Positions 27,850 to 37,064 are shown, counted from the first letter of the stretch. The stretch: DNA of 64,000 nucleotides from Pseudomonas protegens CHA0 (GCF_000397205.1 NC_021237.1:6269001-6333000), one strand, 5' to 3'. A program made the numbers and translations. Notes: generated by a model not told the origin, from the sequence alone.

Positions 27850-30279
27850 ATGTCCCGCCCGCTAGACACCCTGTTGCGCCCCAGTCTCTTGGCCGTTGCC
27901 ATCGCCCTCTGCGTCCCCCTGGCCAGCCCGGCGCTGATGGCCGCCGAACAGTCCACCAGCGTGCGCGCCTACAACCTGCCGGCCGCACCGCTGGCCAGCA
28001 CCCTGAACCAGATCGCCAGCCAGGCCGGCCTGGCCCTGAGCCTGAATCCGTCCCTGGCGGCGGGCAAGACTTCGGCCCCGGTCAAGGGCCAGTTCGATGC
28101 ACCGGGCGCCCTGCGTGAGGCCCTGCGTGGCACCGGCCTGCAACTGGAGCACAGCAGCGCCGGCACCTACAGCCTGGTGGCCACGCCGGAAGGCGTGGTG
28201 GCCTTGCCGCAAACCAATATCACCGGCCAGCAAGCTGGCGAGAGCGCCTGGGGCCCGGTCGACGGTTACCTCGCCACACGTACCGCCGTCGGCACCAAGA
28301 CCGATACCTCGCTGGTTGAAGCTCCGCGCTCGATTTCCGTCGCTACCCGCCAACAGATGGAAGACCGCAACGTTCAGAATCTAGACGATGCCGTGCGCTA
28401 CATGCCCGGGATTGTTTCTGCCAGCTATGGCAGCGACACCCGCTATGACTGGATGCGTGTACGTGGCTTTGAACCCACACAATTTCTCGACGGCCTGCCC
28501 CTGCCCCGCGGTGTGTATGCCAATCCGAAAGCGGAAACCTGGAACCTCGACCGCCTTGCCCTGCTGCGCGGCCCGGCGTCCTCGGTGTATGGGCAGACCC
28601 CACCGGGCGGCCTGCTGGATATGGTCAGCCGGCGCCCAAGCGCAGACACCAGCCACGCCGTCCAGATTCAGTACGGCAGTGACAACTACCGCCAGATCAA
28701 CTTCGCCAGCACCGGCAAGATCGACGATGAAGGCCAGTTTCTTTATGGGCTCAGCGGCGTCGTTCGCGACGCCGGCACCCAGGTCGACCACATCGACAAC
28801 AAGCGTTACAACATCGCTCCCAGCCTGACCTGGAACATCGATACCGATACCAAGCTGACCCTGCTCACGCAGTTCACCCGTGACGATACGGGTGCCACCA
28901 GCCAGTTCATGCCGATCCAGGGCACCAAGATCAAGTCGCCACTGGGCGACGTTTCCCATCACAAGAACCTGGGTGACCCGGACTACGAGTTCTACGATCG
29001 GACCTACTACGCGCTAGGCTACGCCTTCGAGCACCGCCTCAACGATGTCTGGCAGTTCCGTCAGAACCTGCGCTACACCAAATCGGAGCTGTCCTTCCAA
29101 CAGTTGACCGTTGGTTCTTACGCCTACTCCCCGGCTGATGCCGCGGGCAACATCAGCCGTACCTCGACCAACGTCGACGAAGACATCGGCCAGTTCGCGG
29201 TCGACAACAATTTCCAAGCGGACTTCACCACTGGCGACATCAGCCACACCGTGCTGCTTGGCCTGGATCACCAACGTACCGATACCTCCTACCTGTCGAT
29301 CTACGGTAACGGGGGAACCACCAACATCTTCAACCCGGTCTATGGACAGTCGATTGTTCGTCCGTCGCGCGCCGACGCCTATTACGACTACGACCAGAAG
29401 ACCATTCAGACCGGCCTCTACGTCCAGGACCAGATGGCCCTGGACAACTGGCGCCTGACCCTGGGTGGCCGTGAGGACTGGGTGCACCAAGGCACCACCT
29501 ACCTCAACAAGAAAGACGTGACCAACACTGATCGCAGCAAGAACTTCAGCGGCAATGCGGCGCTGAGCTATGTGTTCGACTCGGGTGTTGTGCCGTACAT
29601 CTCCTACGCCGAATCGTTCCAGCCAGCGAGCAACGCCAGCGTTTCACCGACCGAATCGTATAAACCCACGGAAGGCAAACAATGGGAGCTGGGGGTCAAA
29701 TATCAGCCACCAGGTTCGAACACTCTGCTGAGCGCGGCGGTCTACGACCTGACACAGAAAAATGTCCTGGTGACCAGCATTGGCGCCGGTGGCGAATCGA
29801 TCACCAACCAGACCGGCGAAGTGAAGGTCAAAGGCCTGGAACTGGAGGCGGTGTCTGACGTAACCGAAAACCTCAAGGTCATCGCCGCGTATACCCTGGC
29901 CAAGTCTGAGGTGCAAAAAGGCATCTACAAAGGCAACCGCTTGCAACTGATGCCAAACCAGCAAGCCTCCCTGTGGACTGACTACACCTGGCATTCCGGC
30001 GTACTCGATGGTTTCGGCATCGGTGCGGGCGCCCGCTACACCGGCAATACCTATGGCGACCAAGCCAACACCTGGCTGGGCAAGGCCGACGCCTACACGG
30101 TGTTCGATGCCGCCGTGCATTACGACCTCGGCCGCCTGGACAACAGCCTCAAAGGAGCGTCGCTGAAACTCAACGCCACGAACCTGTTCGACAAGGATTA
30201 CCTTTCCACTTGCGATGGTTCCTACTGCTATTTCGGCGATCAGCGTAGCGTGGTCGCCAGCGCCACCTATCAATGGTAA
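27850..30279 (+). CDS. fiuA: TonB-dependent siderophore receptor with STN domain (FiuA-like)
   Basis: An 809-aa outer membrane protein. A signal peptide covers about 1-35 (LLAVAIALCVPLASPALMAA). The STN signalling domain (about 40-105, VRAYNLPAAPLASTLNQIAS) is the part that talks to the FecR-type protein. The plug (about 140-265) has LVEAPRSISVATRQQM, VRYMPGIV, MRVRGFEPTQFLDGLPLP and LLRGPASSVYGQTPPGGLLD; a 22-strand barrel follows, ending with aromatic TYQW. The barrel's late pair of cysteines (STCDGSYCYFGDQRSV) matches FhuA/FiuA-type ferrichrome receptors, and the locus order agrees with PA0470-PA0472. Ferrichrome or a related hydroxamate is the best guess; ferrioxamine is an alternative. 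Confidence 0.85.
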   Translation: MSRPLDTLLRPSLLAVAIALCVPLASPALMAAEQSTSVRAYNLPAAPLASTLNQIASQAGLALSLNPSLAAGKTSAPVKGQFDAPGALREALRGTGLQLEHSSAGTYSLVATPEGVVALPQTNITGQQAGESAWGPVDGYLATRTAVGTKTDTSLVEAPRSISVATRQQMEDRNVQNLDDAVRYMPGIVSASYGSDTRYDWMRVRGFEPTQFLDGLPLPRGVYANPKAETWNLDRLALLRGPASSVYGQTPPGGLLDMVSRRPSADTSHAVQIQYGSDNYRQINFASTGKIDDEGQFLYGLSGVVRDAGTQVDHIDNKRYNIAPSLTWNIDTDTKLTLLTQFTRDDTGATSQFMPIQGTKIKSPLGDVSHHKNLGDPDYEFYDRTYYALGYAFEHRLNDVWQFRQNLRYTKSELSFQQLTVGSYAYSPADAAGNISRTSTNVDEDIGQFAVDNNFQADFTTGDISHTVLLGLDHQRTDTSYLSIYGNGGTTNIFNPVYGQSIVRPSRADAYYDYDQKTIQTGLYVQDQMALDNWRLTLGGREDWVHQGTTYLNKKDVTNTDRSKNFSGNAALSYVFDSGVVPYISYAESFQPASNASVSPTESYKPTEGKQWELGVKYQPPGSNTLLSAAVYDLTQKNVLVTSIGAGGESITNQTGEVKVKGLELEAVSDVTENLKVIAAYTLAKSEVQKGIYKGNRLQLMPNQQASLWTDYTWHSGVLDGFGIGAGARYTGNTYGDQANTWLGKADAYTVFDAAVHYDLGRLDNSLKGASLKLNATNLFDKDYLSTCDGSYCYFGDQRSVVASATYQW

Positions 30280-30296
30280 CCAGCTGAGTTAACAAC

Positions 30297-30323
30297 CAGG
30301 CCGTCCGACAAGGGCGGCCTTGG
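30297..30323 (+). terminator. Weak hairpin after the receptor gene
   Basis: CCAGGCCG and CGGCCTTGG arms around about ten bases, with no real T-run after it. It may only attenuate or stabilise the receptor mRNA 3' end. Confidence 0.4.
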
Positions 30324-30342
30324 TGTGTCTGAAGGCTAAGAA

Positions 30343-31464
30343 ATGAAAAGCAAGACAATCCGCCGCTGGTCCTTTATCCACACCTGGACCAGCCTGATCT
30401 GCACGGTGTTCCTGCTGATGCTGGCGCTCACCGGCCTGCCGCTGATCTTCCACCACGAGATCGACCACCTGCTGGGGGATTCCCCCGAACTGCGGGAGAT
30501 GCCTGCCGACACCCCGCACCTGGACCTGCAACAGCTGGTCAAGGCCGCCGAGGCTCATCGCCCGGGTGAGGTCATGCAGTACTTCGGCTGGGACGAGGAC
30601 GAACCCAATGGCGTGATGACCATCATGGCCAGGACCGCCGGCACCGAGCCCAACTCCTCCCACACCTTCATGCTCGACGCCCGCACCGGCGAGGCCGTGG
30701 CCATGCCCTCGGCCAATGGCGGGTTGATGATGGTCATGCTGCGCCTGCATGTGGACATGTTCGCCGGGCTGCCGGGCAAGCTGCTGCTGGCCTTCATGGG
30801 CATCCTCTTCGTGCTGGCGATCATCTCCGGCACGGTGCTCTACCTGCCGTTCATGCGCCGCCTGAAGTTCGCCACGGTGCGCCAGGACAAGTCCAGCCGC
30901 CTGCGCTGGCTCGACCTGCACAACCTGATCGGCGTGGTAACCCTGACCTGGGCCCTAGTGGTGGGCGTTACCGGCGTGATCAGCGCTTGTGCCGACCTGA
31001 TCATCGCCGCCTGGCGCAACGACAGCCTCAGCGCCATGGTCGCGCCCTACCGCGACGCGCCGCCACTGACCTCACTGGCGCCGGCCAGCCGCCTGCTGGA
31101 TATCGCCAGGGAAGCCGCCCCGGGCATGCAGCCGGACTTCATCGCCTTCCCCGGCACACGCTTTTCCAGCGAGCATCACTACGCGGTGTTCCTCAAGGGC
31201 AGCAGCCACCTGACTTCGCACCTGCTGACCCCGGTGCTGATCGACGCCAGTAGCCTGCAGGTCACCGCCGTGGCCGGGCGGCCCTGGTACATGGACGCCA
31301 TGGGCATGTCCCAGCCGCTGCATTTCGGCGACTACGGCGGCATGCCGATGAAGGTGCTGTGGGCGGCGATGGACGTGCTGACCATCATTGTCCTGGGCAG
31401 CGGCCTGTACCTGTGGCTAGTCCGCCGGCGAGCCGGCAAGTCGATACCGCAGGTGCGCCCATGA
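30343..31464 (+). CDS. PepSY-associated membrane protein, putative ferrisiderophore reductase
   Basis: A 373-aa inner membrane protein of the PepSY_TM family: membrane helices at about 12-36 (TWTSLICTVFLLMLALTGLP), 145-170 (KLLLAFMGILFVLAIISGTV), 195-220 (LIGVVTLTWALVVGVTGVIS) and 340-362 (MDVLTIIVLGSGLYLWLV), with large periplasmic parts between. His residues near the helices (HTW, HHEIDH, LHNL, RLHVD) could bind heme, as proposed for relatives that reduce ferric siderophores in the periplasm. It lies 63 bases after the receptor gene and is coupled to the next small gene. Role in iron release is an inference from context. Confidence 0.82.
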   Translation: MKSKTIRRWSFIHTWTSLICTVFLLMLALTGLPLIFHHEIDHLLGDSPELREMPADTPHLDLQQLVKAAEAHRPGEVMQYFGWDEDEPNGVMTIMARTAGTEPNSSHTFMLDARTGEAVAMPSANGGLMMVMLRLHVDMFAGLPGKLLLAFMGILFVLAIISGTVLYLPFMRRLKFATVRQDKSSRLRWLDLHNLIGVVTLTWALVVGVTGVISACADLIIAAWRNDSLSAMVAPYRDAPPLTSLAPASRLLDIAREAAPGMQPDFIAFPGTRFSSEHHYAVFLKGSSHLTSHLLTPVLIDASSLQVTAVAGRPWYMDAMGMSQPLHFGDYGGMPMKVLWAAMDVLTIIVLGSGLYLWLVRRRAGKSIPQVRP

Positions 31465-31649
31465 AACCCCGGCAATCGAACTTCTGGAAGGTCTTCGCCG
31501 CGCCCCTGGGCATTGGCCTGCTCTGCGCCGCCGGGTTGTTCGCGGCGCTACTGGGAGACGGGGCCTGGGACAGCTTGAGCTGGCTGGGCCTGGGCCTACC
31601 GACGCTGATCGCCCTGCGCGGCCTGTTGCGGCGCAAGCCGGCGGCCTGA
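31461..31649 (+). CDS. Small two-helix membrane protein
   Basis: A 62-aa protein starting MKPRQSNFWKVFAAPLGIGL at an ATG that overlaps the stop of the PepSY gene (ATGA), which argues that it is real and co-translated. It has two hydrophobic segments (about 10-30 and 38-53) and a basic end (LRRKPAA). Pseudomonad PepSY reductase genes are often followed by such a small protein, so it may be an accessory subunit. Its last 54 bases overlap the 3' end of the opposite gene. Confidence 0.7.
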   Translation: MKPRQSNFWKVFAAPLGIGLLCAAGLFAALLGDGAWDSLSWLGLGLPTLIALRGLLRRKPAA

Positions 31650-32048
31650 ACCTGGCGCCGGGAAACCACGCCACAGGTACATCGAGAGCCCGAGGCCGAT
31701 CAGCATCACCGGGATGAACAGGCGATTTTCCAGCAGCGCCTCGATGGCCACCAGCACGCTGAACAACGCCAGCCCCAGCAGCGGCACATAGCTGGCCGCC
31801 AGGCTCCAGCGCCAGGGCTGGGTCACCGGGTCGGGCCCGCGCCAGGCCAGCAGTGCGCAGCCCAGGCCCGGCAGGGCCAGTGCCGGCAGGGCCCAGTACC
31901 AGGCCATGTAGGCGAACGCCATGACCAGCTCCGGCTCCCCTTCACCCTTGCGGCGGAACTCGTATTGCAAGGCCAGATACACCGCCAGCGCGCCCAACAG
32001 GGTCAGGGCCAGGCTGTACAACCCGTGTAGAAGATAGGACCTGCGCAC
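31596..32048 (-). CDS. Uncharacterised four-helix membrane protein
   Basis: A 150-aa protein, MRRSYLLHGLYSLALTLLGA at its start, with four likely membrane helices (about 8-28, 43-66, 82-104, 112-128) and a Pro/Arg/Gln-rich tail. No domain recognised. It overlaps the small PepSY-linked gene tail to tail by 54 bases and diverges from the glutathione transferase gene. Hydrophobic pattern and a clear start support a real gene, but the function cannot be given. Confidence 0.6.
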   Translation of the reverse strand: MRRSYLLHGLYSLALTLLGALAVYLALQYEFRRKGEGEPELVMAFAYMAWYWALPALALPGLGCALLAWRGPDPVTQPWRWSLAASYVPLLGLALFSVLVAIEALLENRLFIPVMLIGLGLSMYLWRGFPAPGSGRRLAPQQAAQGDQRR

Positions 32049-32148
32049 TCATCACTCCTCGTCTGTACCGCCAATCGCCCCTGTGGCCAATGCCACAGGC
32101 TGCGCTAAGATCCCCGGGCTGCGAGACTTCCACCCGCGAGGAATATTC

Positions 32149-32778
32149 ATGTCCACCCCAAGCATGACGCTGTTCCACAACCCGGCATCACCTTACGTAC
32201 GCAAAGTCATGGTGCTGCTGCATGAAACCGGGCAGTTGAACCGGGTCGCCCTGCAAGCCAGCCAGTTGAGCCCGGTAGCTCCGGACGCCGCGCTGAACCA
32301 GGACAACCCCCTGGGCAAGATCCCCGCCCTGCGCCTGGACAACGGCCAGGTGCTGTACGACAGCCGGGTAATCCTCGACTACCTGGACCAGCAGCACGTC
32401 GGCAACCCGCTGATCCCCCGGGACGGCTCGGCCCGCTGGCGGCGCCTGACGCTCGCGGCCCTGGCCGACGGGATCATGGACGCCTCGGTACTGGTGCGCT
32501 ACGAGCTGGCCCTGCGTGCCCCGGAAAAACACTGGGAACAGTGGCTCGACGGCCAGCGCGACAAGATCCGCCGAGCCCTGGCGGTTCTCGAAGCCGAAGC
32601 GATTGCCGAACTGGCCAGCCACTTCGATATTGCCGCCATCAGCGTTGCCTGCGCCCTGGGCTACCTGGATTTCCGCCACCCCGACCTGGAATGGCGCCAG
32701 GACCATCCCCAGCTGGCCGCCTGGTACTTCGAGATCAGCCAGCGCCCGTCGATGCTGGCGACCCGGCCGCCGGTCTAA
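32149..32778 (+). CDS. Glutathione S-transferase family protein
   Basis: A 209-aa protein. The N-terminal thioredoxin-like domain has MTLFHNPASPYVRKVMVLLH with the Ser/Pro-Tyr start region used by bacterial GSTs, the cis-Pro loop NPLGKIPALRLD and YDSRVILDYLD with the gamma-Glu-binding residues. The C-terminal helical domain has SVACALGYLDFRHPDLEW. The ATG follows GCGAGGAAT and is preferred to a longer in-frame start. Substrate unknown; similar enzymes act in detoxification. It stands alone between divergent and convergent neighbours. Confidence 0.9.
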   Translation: MSTPSMTLFHNPASPYVRKVMVLLHETGQLNRVALQASQLSPVAPDAALNQDNPLGKIPALRLDNGQVLYDSRVILDYLDQQHVGNPLIPRDGSARWRRLTLAALADGIMDASVLVRYELALRAPEKHWEQWLDGQRDKIRRALAVLEAEAIAELASHFDIAAISVACALGYLDFRHPDLEWRQDHPQLAAWYFEISQRPSMLATRPPV

Positions 32779-32796
32779 TCGGTCAGGCGATCGGGC

Positions 32797-32847
32797 CTCT
32801 TCGTCGGCAAGCCGGCTCCTGCAGCACGGGGCATGGCTTGCTGGCGT
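32797..32847. repeat. REP unit with a decayed partner
   Basis: CTCTTCGTCGGCAAGCCGGC with CTCCTGC at about 32797-32822, and a degenerate direct unit CATGGCTTGCTGGCG at 32832-32846. Confidence 0.7.
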
Positions 32848-32937
32848 ACCAGCCACCAGGCATCGAGCGGAAACAACTGGCCGATGCGCTGCGCCAGATG
32901 CTCCCGCTGGCGCTGATCCTCACGCAAACCCAATGAC

Positions 32938-34314
32938 CTACTCATGGACGGCCTCCAGATCGAATTGCAAAGGCTGCGCTGCCTTGCGCTGGCCAATGCC
33001 ATACCAGTCCAGCTTGCGGGTCAGCACCATGAACACGCCCAACAGCCCGAACAGCAGCAGCGAGCCCATCAGCAGCGCGTAATCCTCGGCGCTGAGCAGG
33101 CCATAGAGCAGGCCGTACAAGGCCGCCAGCGCGATCGCGAACAGCGCGCCGTTACGCCAGCTGTGCAGCACATGGCTGACATAGAAGCCGATCAGCCCCA
33201 CACAGGCTGCCGCCGACACGCCATAGGCCAGCGCAAAGCCCAGGTGCTCCGATAGCGACAGCAGCAACAGGTAGAAGAACGCCAGGGCCACGCCCACCAA
33301 CCCGTACTGGATCGGGTGCACCGACAGGCTCTTGAGCACCTCGAAGAGAAAGAAGCCGGCGAAGGTCAGGCCGATGAACAGCAAGGCGTACTTGATGGCC
33401 CGGTCGCTCTTCAGGTACTGGTCCACCGGGTCGATGAAACTCACGCCGAAGCTGCGGCCGTTGAAGTCCTGGCATTGCGTGCCGAATGCGCAACGCTCCA
33501 TGGCCTGTTCCAGGTTGGTGGAGAAGAACGAGGTCTGCCAGATGGCTGAAAAGCCCTGCTCGGTCACTTCACGCTGCACCGGCAGGTAGTTGCCGATAAA
33601 GCTCGGGTGCGGCCAGTTGGCCGTCAGCAGGACTTTGCTGGTCTTGCCCACCGGCAGCACCTGCAACTGGCCGGTGCCCTGCAGGCGCAGGTCGAAGGCG
33701 AAATCCAGGCGGGTGTTCTTTTTCAGGTCCAGGGGCGGCAGCAGCACATGCACGCCTTCATCCAGCCAACTGACAAAGGTGCCCGGGGCGAAGTCCAGGG
33801 TCTGGCCGTTGAGTTGCAATTGCAGGGCGTTCTCGATGCCGCGGATATCGCTGATGCCCACCGCCAGGAAGGGCTGGTCGAACTGGTAGTCGGCAAAATC
33901 TTCCTTGATCCCGTATTGCTCGGGAACGGCGAAATGGCCGCTGATGTGATTGTCGGCGTGGAACAGCCGAGCCTCGTAGATGCCCCGGGCACGCAGCTCG
34001 GTCTGGGCCTTGCCGTCCAGCTCGAAGTGTTCCGGCAGGAAGAACATGCGCCCTTGCTCCTCGCCGATGTCCTGATAGCGCTTCTTGGTCTTTTCGTCGG
34101 TCTTCCAGGTGCGCACGGTCTTGCGGTAATCCACCACCATCACCGGGCCGCGGATCTGCTGCTGGGTGCTGGAGCTGCGGGCAATATCGTCGAGCACGCC
34201 GTCGCGCAGGCTCTGGCGCTCGCTGATCAGGCCGCTGATCATCAGCAGCGGTATCAGCAACAGCAGGATCAACAGGCCAATGGCCCCGAGTTTGAAGGTC
34301 AGGTTGCGGTTCAT
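32938..34314 (-). CDS. creD: CreD inner membrane protein
   Basis: A 458-aa protein with one N-terminal membrane helix (about 8-30, LGAIGLLILLLLIPLLMISG), a large periplasmic domain to about 305 (with VGISDIRGIENALQLQLNG and FIGNYLPVQREV), and a bundle of about five helices at the C-terminus (SVHPIQYGLVGVALAFFYLL, FALAYGVSAAACVGLIGFYV, LYGLLYGLL). CreD is a CreBC-regulated gene; in pseudomonads and Aeromonas the system links to beta-lactamase expression and envelope stress. It lies immediately downstream of creBC in the same direction, with 91 bases between; no TTCAC-type cre tag was seen there. Confidence 0.93.
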   Translation of the reverse strand: MNRNLTFKLGAIGLLILLLLIPLLMISGLISERQSLRDGVLDDIARSSSTQQQIRGPVMVVDYRKTVRTWKTDEKTKKRYQDIGEEQGRMFFLPEHFELDGKAQTELRARGIYEARLFHADNHISGHFAVPEQYGIKEDFADYQFDQPFLAVGISDIRGIENALQLQLNGQTLDFAPGTFVSWLDEGVHVLLPPLDLKKNTRLDFAFDLRLQGTGQLQVLPVGKTSKVLLTANWPHPSFIGNYLPVQREVTEQGFSAIWQTSFFSTNLEQAMERCAFGTQCQDFNGRSFGVSFIDPVDQYLKSDRAIKYALLFIGLTFAGFFLFEVLKSLSVHPIQYGLVGVALAFFYLLLLSLSEHLGFALAYGVSAAACVGLIGFYVSHVLHSWRNGALFAIALAALYGLLYGLLSAEDYALLMGSLLLFGLLGVFMVLTRKLDWYGIGQRKAAQPLQFDLEAVHE

Positions 34315-34405
34315 GAGGCTCTCCCGGTTCGAATGGAGGAGAGTCTGGAACGCGGCTATGGGGGTTTTATGGAAGCAATGTGGAGAGTCTGTGGAGAATC
34401 CCCGC

Positions 34406-35824
34406 TCAGGGTAGGCGCAAGGTCACCTGCACCCCGCCCGGAACGTTGTCGATACGCATCTGGCCGCCATGCAACTGCACCACTTCCTCGACGAAGTTCA
34501 GCCCCAGGCCGGTGCTCTTGCGTCCGCTGTCCGGGCGCGGCAGGGAATAGAACCGCTCGCACAGGCGCGGCAGGGCATAGTCCGGAATCGGCTCGCCCTG
34601 GTTGAACAGCACCAGCTCCACGCCCTCCTCCACAGGTTGCGCGCTGCAACGCAACAGGCCGCCCACGGGGCTGAAGTCCAGGGCATTGGTCAGCAGGTTG
34701 CCCAGGGCCTGGCGCAGCAGGAACGGCTCGCCGGACCAGGCCAGGTCCGCTGGCACCTGAAGTTCCACCTGCAGTTGCTTGCCTTCGATACGCCCGTGCT
34801 GGCTGTTCAGCAGCTCCTTGCACAACGGCGCCAGGGGCACATTCACCCGCTCTTCCAGGCCCTGGCGCTGCTCCACCTGCGCCAGGTTCAGCAGGCGCTC
34901 GATCAACTGCTGCATGCGCGCGCTTTCGCTGTCGATATTGCCGACGAAACGCTGGCGCTGTTCCAGGGGCATTTCGCCCTGCAGCAGCTCCGCCGCCCCG
35001 CGAATCGCCGCCAGGGGGCTTTTCAGTTCGTGGGTCAGGGTATGCACGTAGCGCTCGACGTAGGCCTTGCCTTCGAGCTGGGTGCGCATGTGTTCCACCG
35101 CCGTGGCCAACTGCTCCATTTCACCGCCGCGATAGTGCGGCAACTCGGCCCGGCGCCCTTCGCTGACCGCCAGGGCATAGGCGGTCATGCGCCGCAGCGC
35201 GGCGCTCAGCCACCAGGACAGCAAGGCACCGAACAGCAGGCCCATGGCGATCAGCCCGGCGCCGTACCACAGCAGGCGCCGCTCGGTGCGGTCGACATAG
35301 GGCTGCAGGGAACTGTTGGGCTTGGCCACAGTGACCACGCCGATGATCTGGCCGTTGTCGCGGATCGGCGCACCCACGTGCATCACCGAGGAATTGGGAT
35401 CGTCGGCCAGCGAGCGCGACGAGCGCGCGCCGTACTGGCCGCGCAGGGTCAGGTACACGTCGTTCCAGCGCGAATAGTCCTGGCCCACCGCCAGGCCGCT
35501 GGAATCCAGGACCACGATGCCCTTGGCGTCGGTCACGTAGATGCGGTGGTTGACCTGATTCTTCGGCAGGCCCCAGATGGTCGCCGCCGGTTGCCGCTCG
35601 CCATAGGCACGCAACAGCTGCGGCCAGCGGTTCTCGCTGAGGGTGCCGGCCTTGAAGTCATCCCGCAGGATCTCCGCCAGCAGGTTGGCGGTGTCCACCA
35701 GGGTTTCCTCGGTGGACTGGCGGACCCCGGGGCGGATCTCCTTCATCACCGTGCTCAGCACGAAATAGCCGGTCAGGCTGATGAACAGCAAATAGACCAG
35801 GAAGATCCGCAGCCCCAAGGTCAT
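34406..35824 (-). CDS. creC: CreC sensor histidine kinase
   Basis: A 472-aa membrane kinase. Two membrane helices (about 5-27 and 183-205) frame a periplasmic/cache-like sensor with YVTDAKGIVVLDSSG. A HAMP linker follows, then the DHp helix with the phosphoacceptor His in HTLTHELKSPLAAIRGAAEL (about 265), and the ATPase domain with N box LGNLLTNALDFSP, and G2-type STGLGLNFVEEVV. It phosphorylates CreB. Its start overlaps the creB stop by one base (35824). Response to carbon source and to penicillin-binding-protein inhibition is known for homologues. Confidence 0.95.
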   Translation of the reverse strand: MTLGLRIFLVYLLFISLTGYFVLSTVMKEIRPGVRQSTEETLVDTANLLAEILRDDFKAGTLSENRWPQLLRAYGERQPAATIWGLPKNQVNHRIYVTDAKGIVVLDSSGLAVGQDYSRWNDVYLTLRGQYGARSSRSLADDPNSSVMHVGAPIRDNGQIIGVVTVAKPNSSLQPYVDRTERRLLWYGAGLIAMGLLFGALLSWWLSAALRRMTAYALAVSEGRRAELPHYRGGEMEQLATAVEHMRTQLEGKAYVERYVHTLTHELKSPLAAIRGAAELLQGEMPLEQRQRFVGNIDSESARMQQLIERLLNLAQVEQRQGLEERVNVPLAPLCKELLNSQHGRIEGKQLQVELQVPADLAWSGEPFLLRQALGNLLTNALDFSPVGGLLRCSAQPVEEGVELVLFNQGEPIPDYALPRLCERFYSLPRPDSGRKSTGLGLNFVEEVVQLHGGQMRIDNVPGGVQVTLRLP

Positions 35825-36504
35825 CAGGCGTGGCTCGGGCTGTAGCTGTAGCCCAGGCCGCGATGGGTCTGGATCGGTTCGGCCTGGGCCGCCACCAGGC
35901 GCAGCTTGGCCCGCAGGCTTTTGATATGGCTGTCGATGTTGCGCTCATAGCCCACATCCGCCATTACCCCCAGGGCGTCCAGCAACTGCTCGCGGCTGAA
36001 CACCCGCTCGGGCTGTTCCAGCAGGCATTGCAGCAGGCGGAACTCATGCCGGGTCAGGCTCAGGGGCTGGCCACGGTAACTGATCTGCACCCGCTCAGGG
36101 TCAATCACGAACAACGCCGCGACCGCCTCGGGAGCCACCCGCGGGACCATGCGCTTGAGGATCGCCTTGACCCGCGCCGCCACTTCCCGCGGGCTGAAGG
36201 GCTTGACCACATAATCGTCGGCACCGATTTCCAGGCCCACCACCCGGTCGATCTCGCCGTCCCGGGCACTGAGGAACATCACCGGCACCTCGCTGAAGCG
36301 CCGCAGTTGCTTGCAGGTTTCGAAGCCGCTGATATCCGGCAGGCCGATGTCGAGGATGATCAGGTCCGCCGGGCTCGCCTGTTGATGCTCCAGGGCCGCA
36401 CGGCCCAGGCTCAGCCAGGTGGTAGTGAAGCCTTCGCCTTGCAGGGCAAAGATCAGGGTGTCGGCAATCGCCGCTTCGTCTTCGACAATCAGGATATGGG
36501 GCAT
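35824..36504 (-). CDS. creB: CreB response regulator
   Basis: A 226-aa OmpR-type regulator: receiver domain with ILIVEDEAAIADTL, phosphoacceptor Asp about 52 in LIILDIGLPDISGFE and the Lys in YVVKPFSPRE, then a winged-helix domain with LTRHEFRLLQCLLEQPERVF and NIDSHIKSLRAKLR. The ATG giving MPHILIVEDE is chosen over a TTG three codons earlier. It is the first gene of creB-creC-creD. Target promoters in homologues carry two TTCAC repeats; none was found in the spacer before creD. Confidence 0.95.
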   Translation of the reverse strand: MPHILIVEDEAAIADTLIFALQGEGFTTTWLSLGRAALEHQQASPADLIILDIGLPDISGFETCKQLRRFSEVPVMFLSARDGEIDRVVGLEIGADDYVVKPFSPREVAARVKAILKRMVPRVAPEAVAALFVIDPERVQISYRGQPLSLTRHEFRLLQCLLEQPERVFSREQLLDALGVMADVGYERNIDSHIKSLRAKLRLVAAQAEPIQTHRGLGYSYSPSHA

Positions 36505-36563
36505 GGCATCCAAGCACGCAAATTCAGTGGGCGAACGGTGCCGGATGCCTGGTAAGTCGTCAA

Positions 36564-37064
36564 TCAGCAGTCGGGTTTATCGGCGGTATAACGCCGCGCC
36601 GGGTTCACCGCCGCACCGAATTCGCGCAGGGCCTTGGCGCCAATCAGCAGCGGGTAGTTGAAGCTGCTGCGGTCGGTGAGGTTGACCTCCACCGTGCGCT
36701 TGACGTTGCCCAGGCACATTTCCAGTTCCACCACCGGGCGCTTGGCCGCCTGCGGTTCTTCCCGGTCATCGTCCTCGTCGGAACGGCTCTTGATTTTGCT
36801 GATGCGCGCCACCTTGTGTTCGTAGACCTTGCTGCCAGCGTCCTTGGTGGCCAGGCGGAAGCGCACCCAGTCCTCGCTATCGCGGGTGAAGGTCTGGATA
36901 TCCTTGGCCGACAGCGAAGCGGTCAGGGCCCCGGTGTCCATCTTGGCTTGCAGGGTTTCGCCGATTTCCGGCAGGCGGATGTATTCGTAACGGCCATACA
37001 GGGTCGGCTCGGCAGCCATCACCGGCAGCGCCAACAGAGACACAAGAGCAAGGACAGATTTCAC
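36564..37064 (-). CDS. RimB-like retropepsin-type protease (PF05618 family), exported
   Basis: A 166-aa protein starting at a GTG (VKSVLALVSLLALPVMAAEP) preceded by AAGGA; the first 19 residues are a signal peptide. The mature part has the aspartic protease-like triad in KMDTGALTASLSAKDI (Asp-Thr-Gly), then a flap-like RFRLATKDA segment and a late YPLLIGAKALREFGAAVNP hydrophobic strand-turn, as in the ATP-dependent zinc protease/RimB family. Unlike cytoplasmic RimB it is periplasmic and has no rimK beside it. Substrate unknown. It sits upstream of creB in the same direction, but with 59 bases between. Confidence 0.78.
   Translation of the reverse strand: MKSVLALVSLLALPVMAAEPTLYGRYEYIRLPEIGETLQAKMDTGALTASLSAKDIQTFTRDSEDWVRFRLATKDAGSKVYEHKVARISKIKSRSDEDDDREEPQAAKRPVVELEMCLGNVKRTVEVNLTDRSSFNYPLLIGAKALREFGAAVNPARRYTADKPDC

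Noticed and set aside
32938..36504. TTCAC-N6-TTCAC cre tag near creD
   Set aside because: Looked for in the spacer before creD and before creB, but no paired TTCAC repeats were found.
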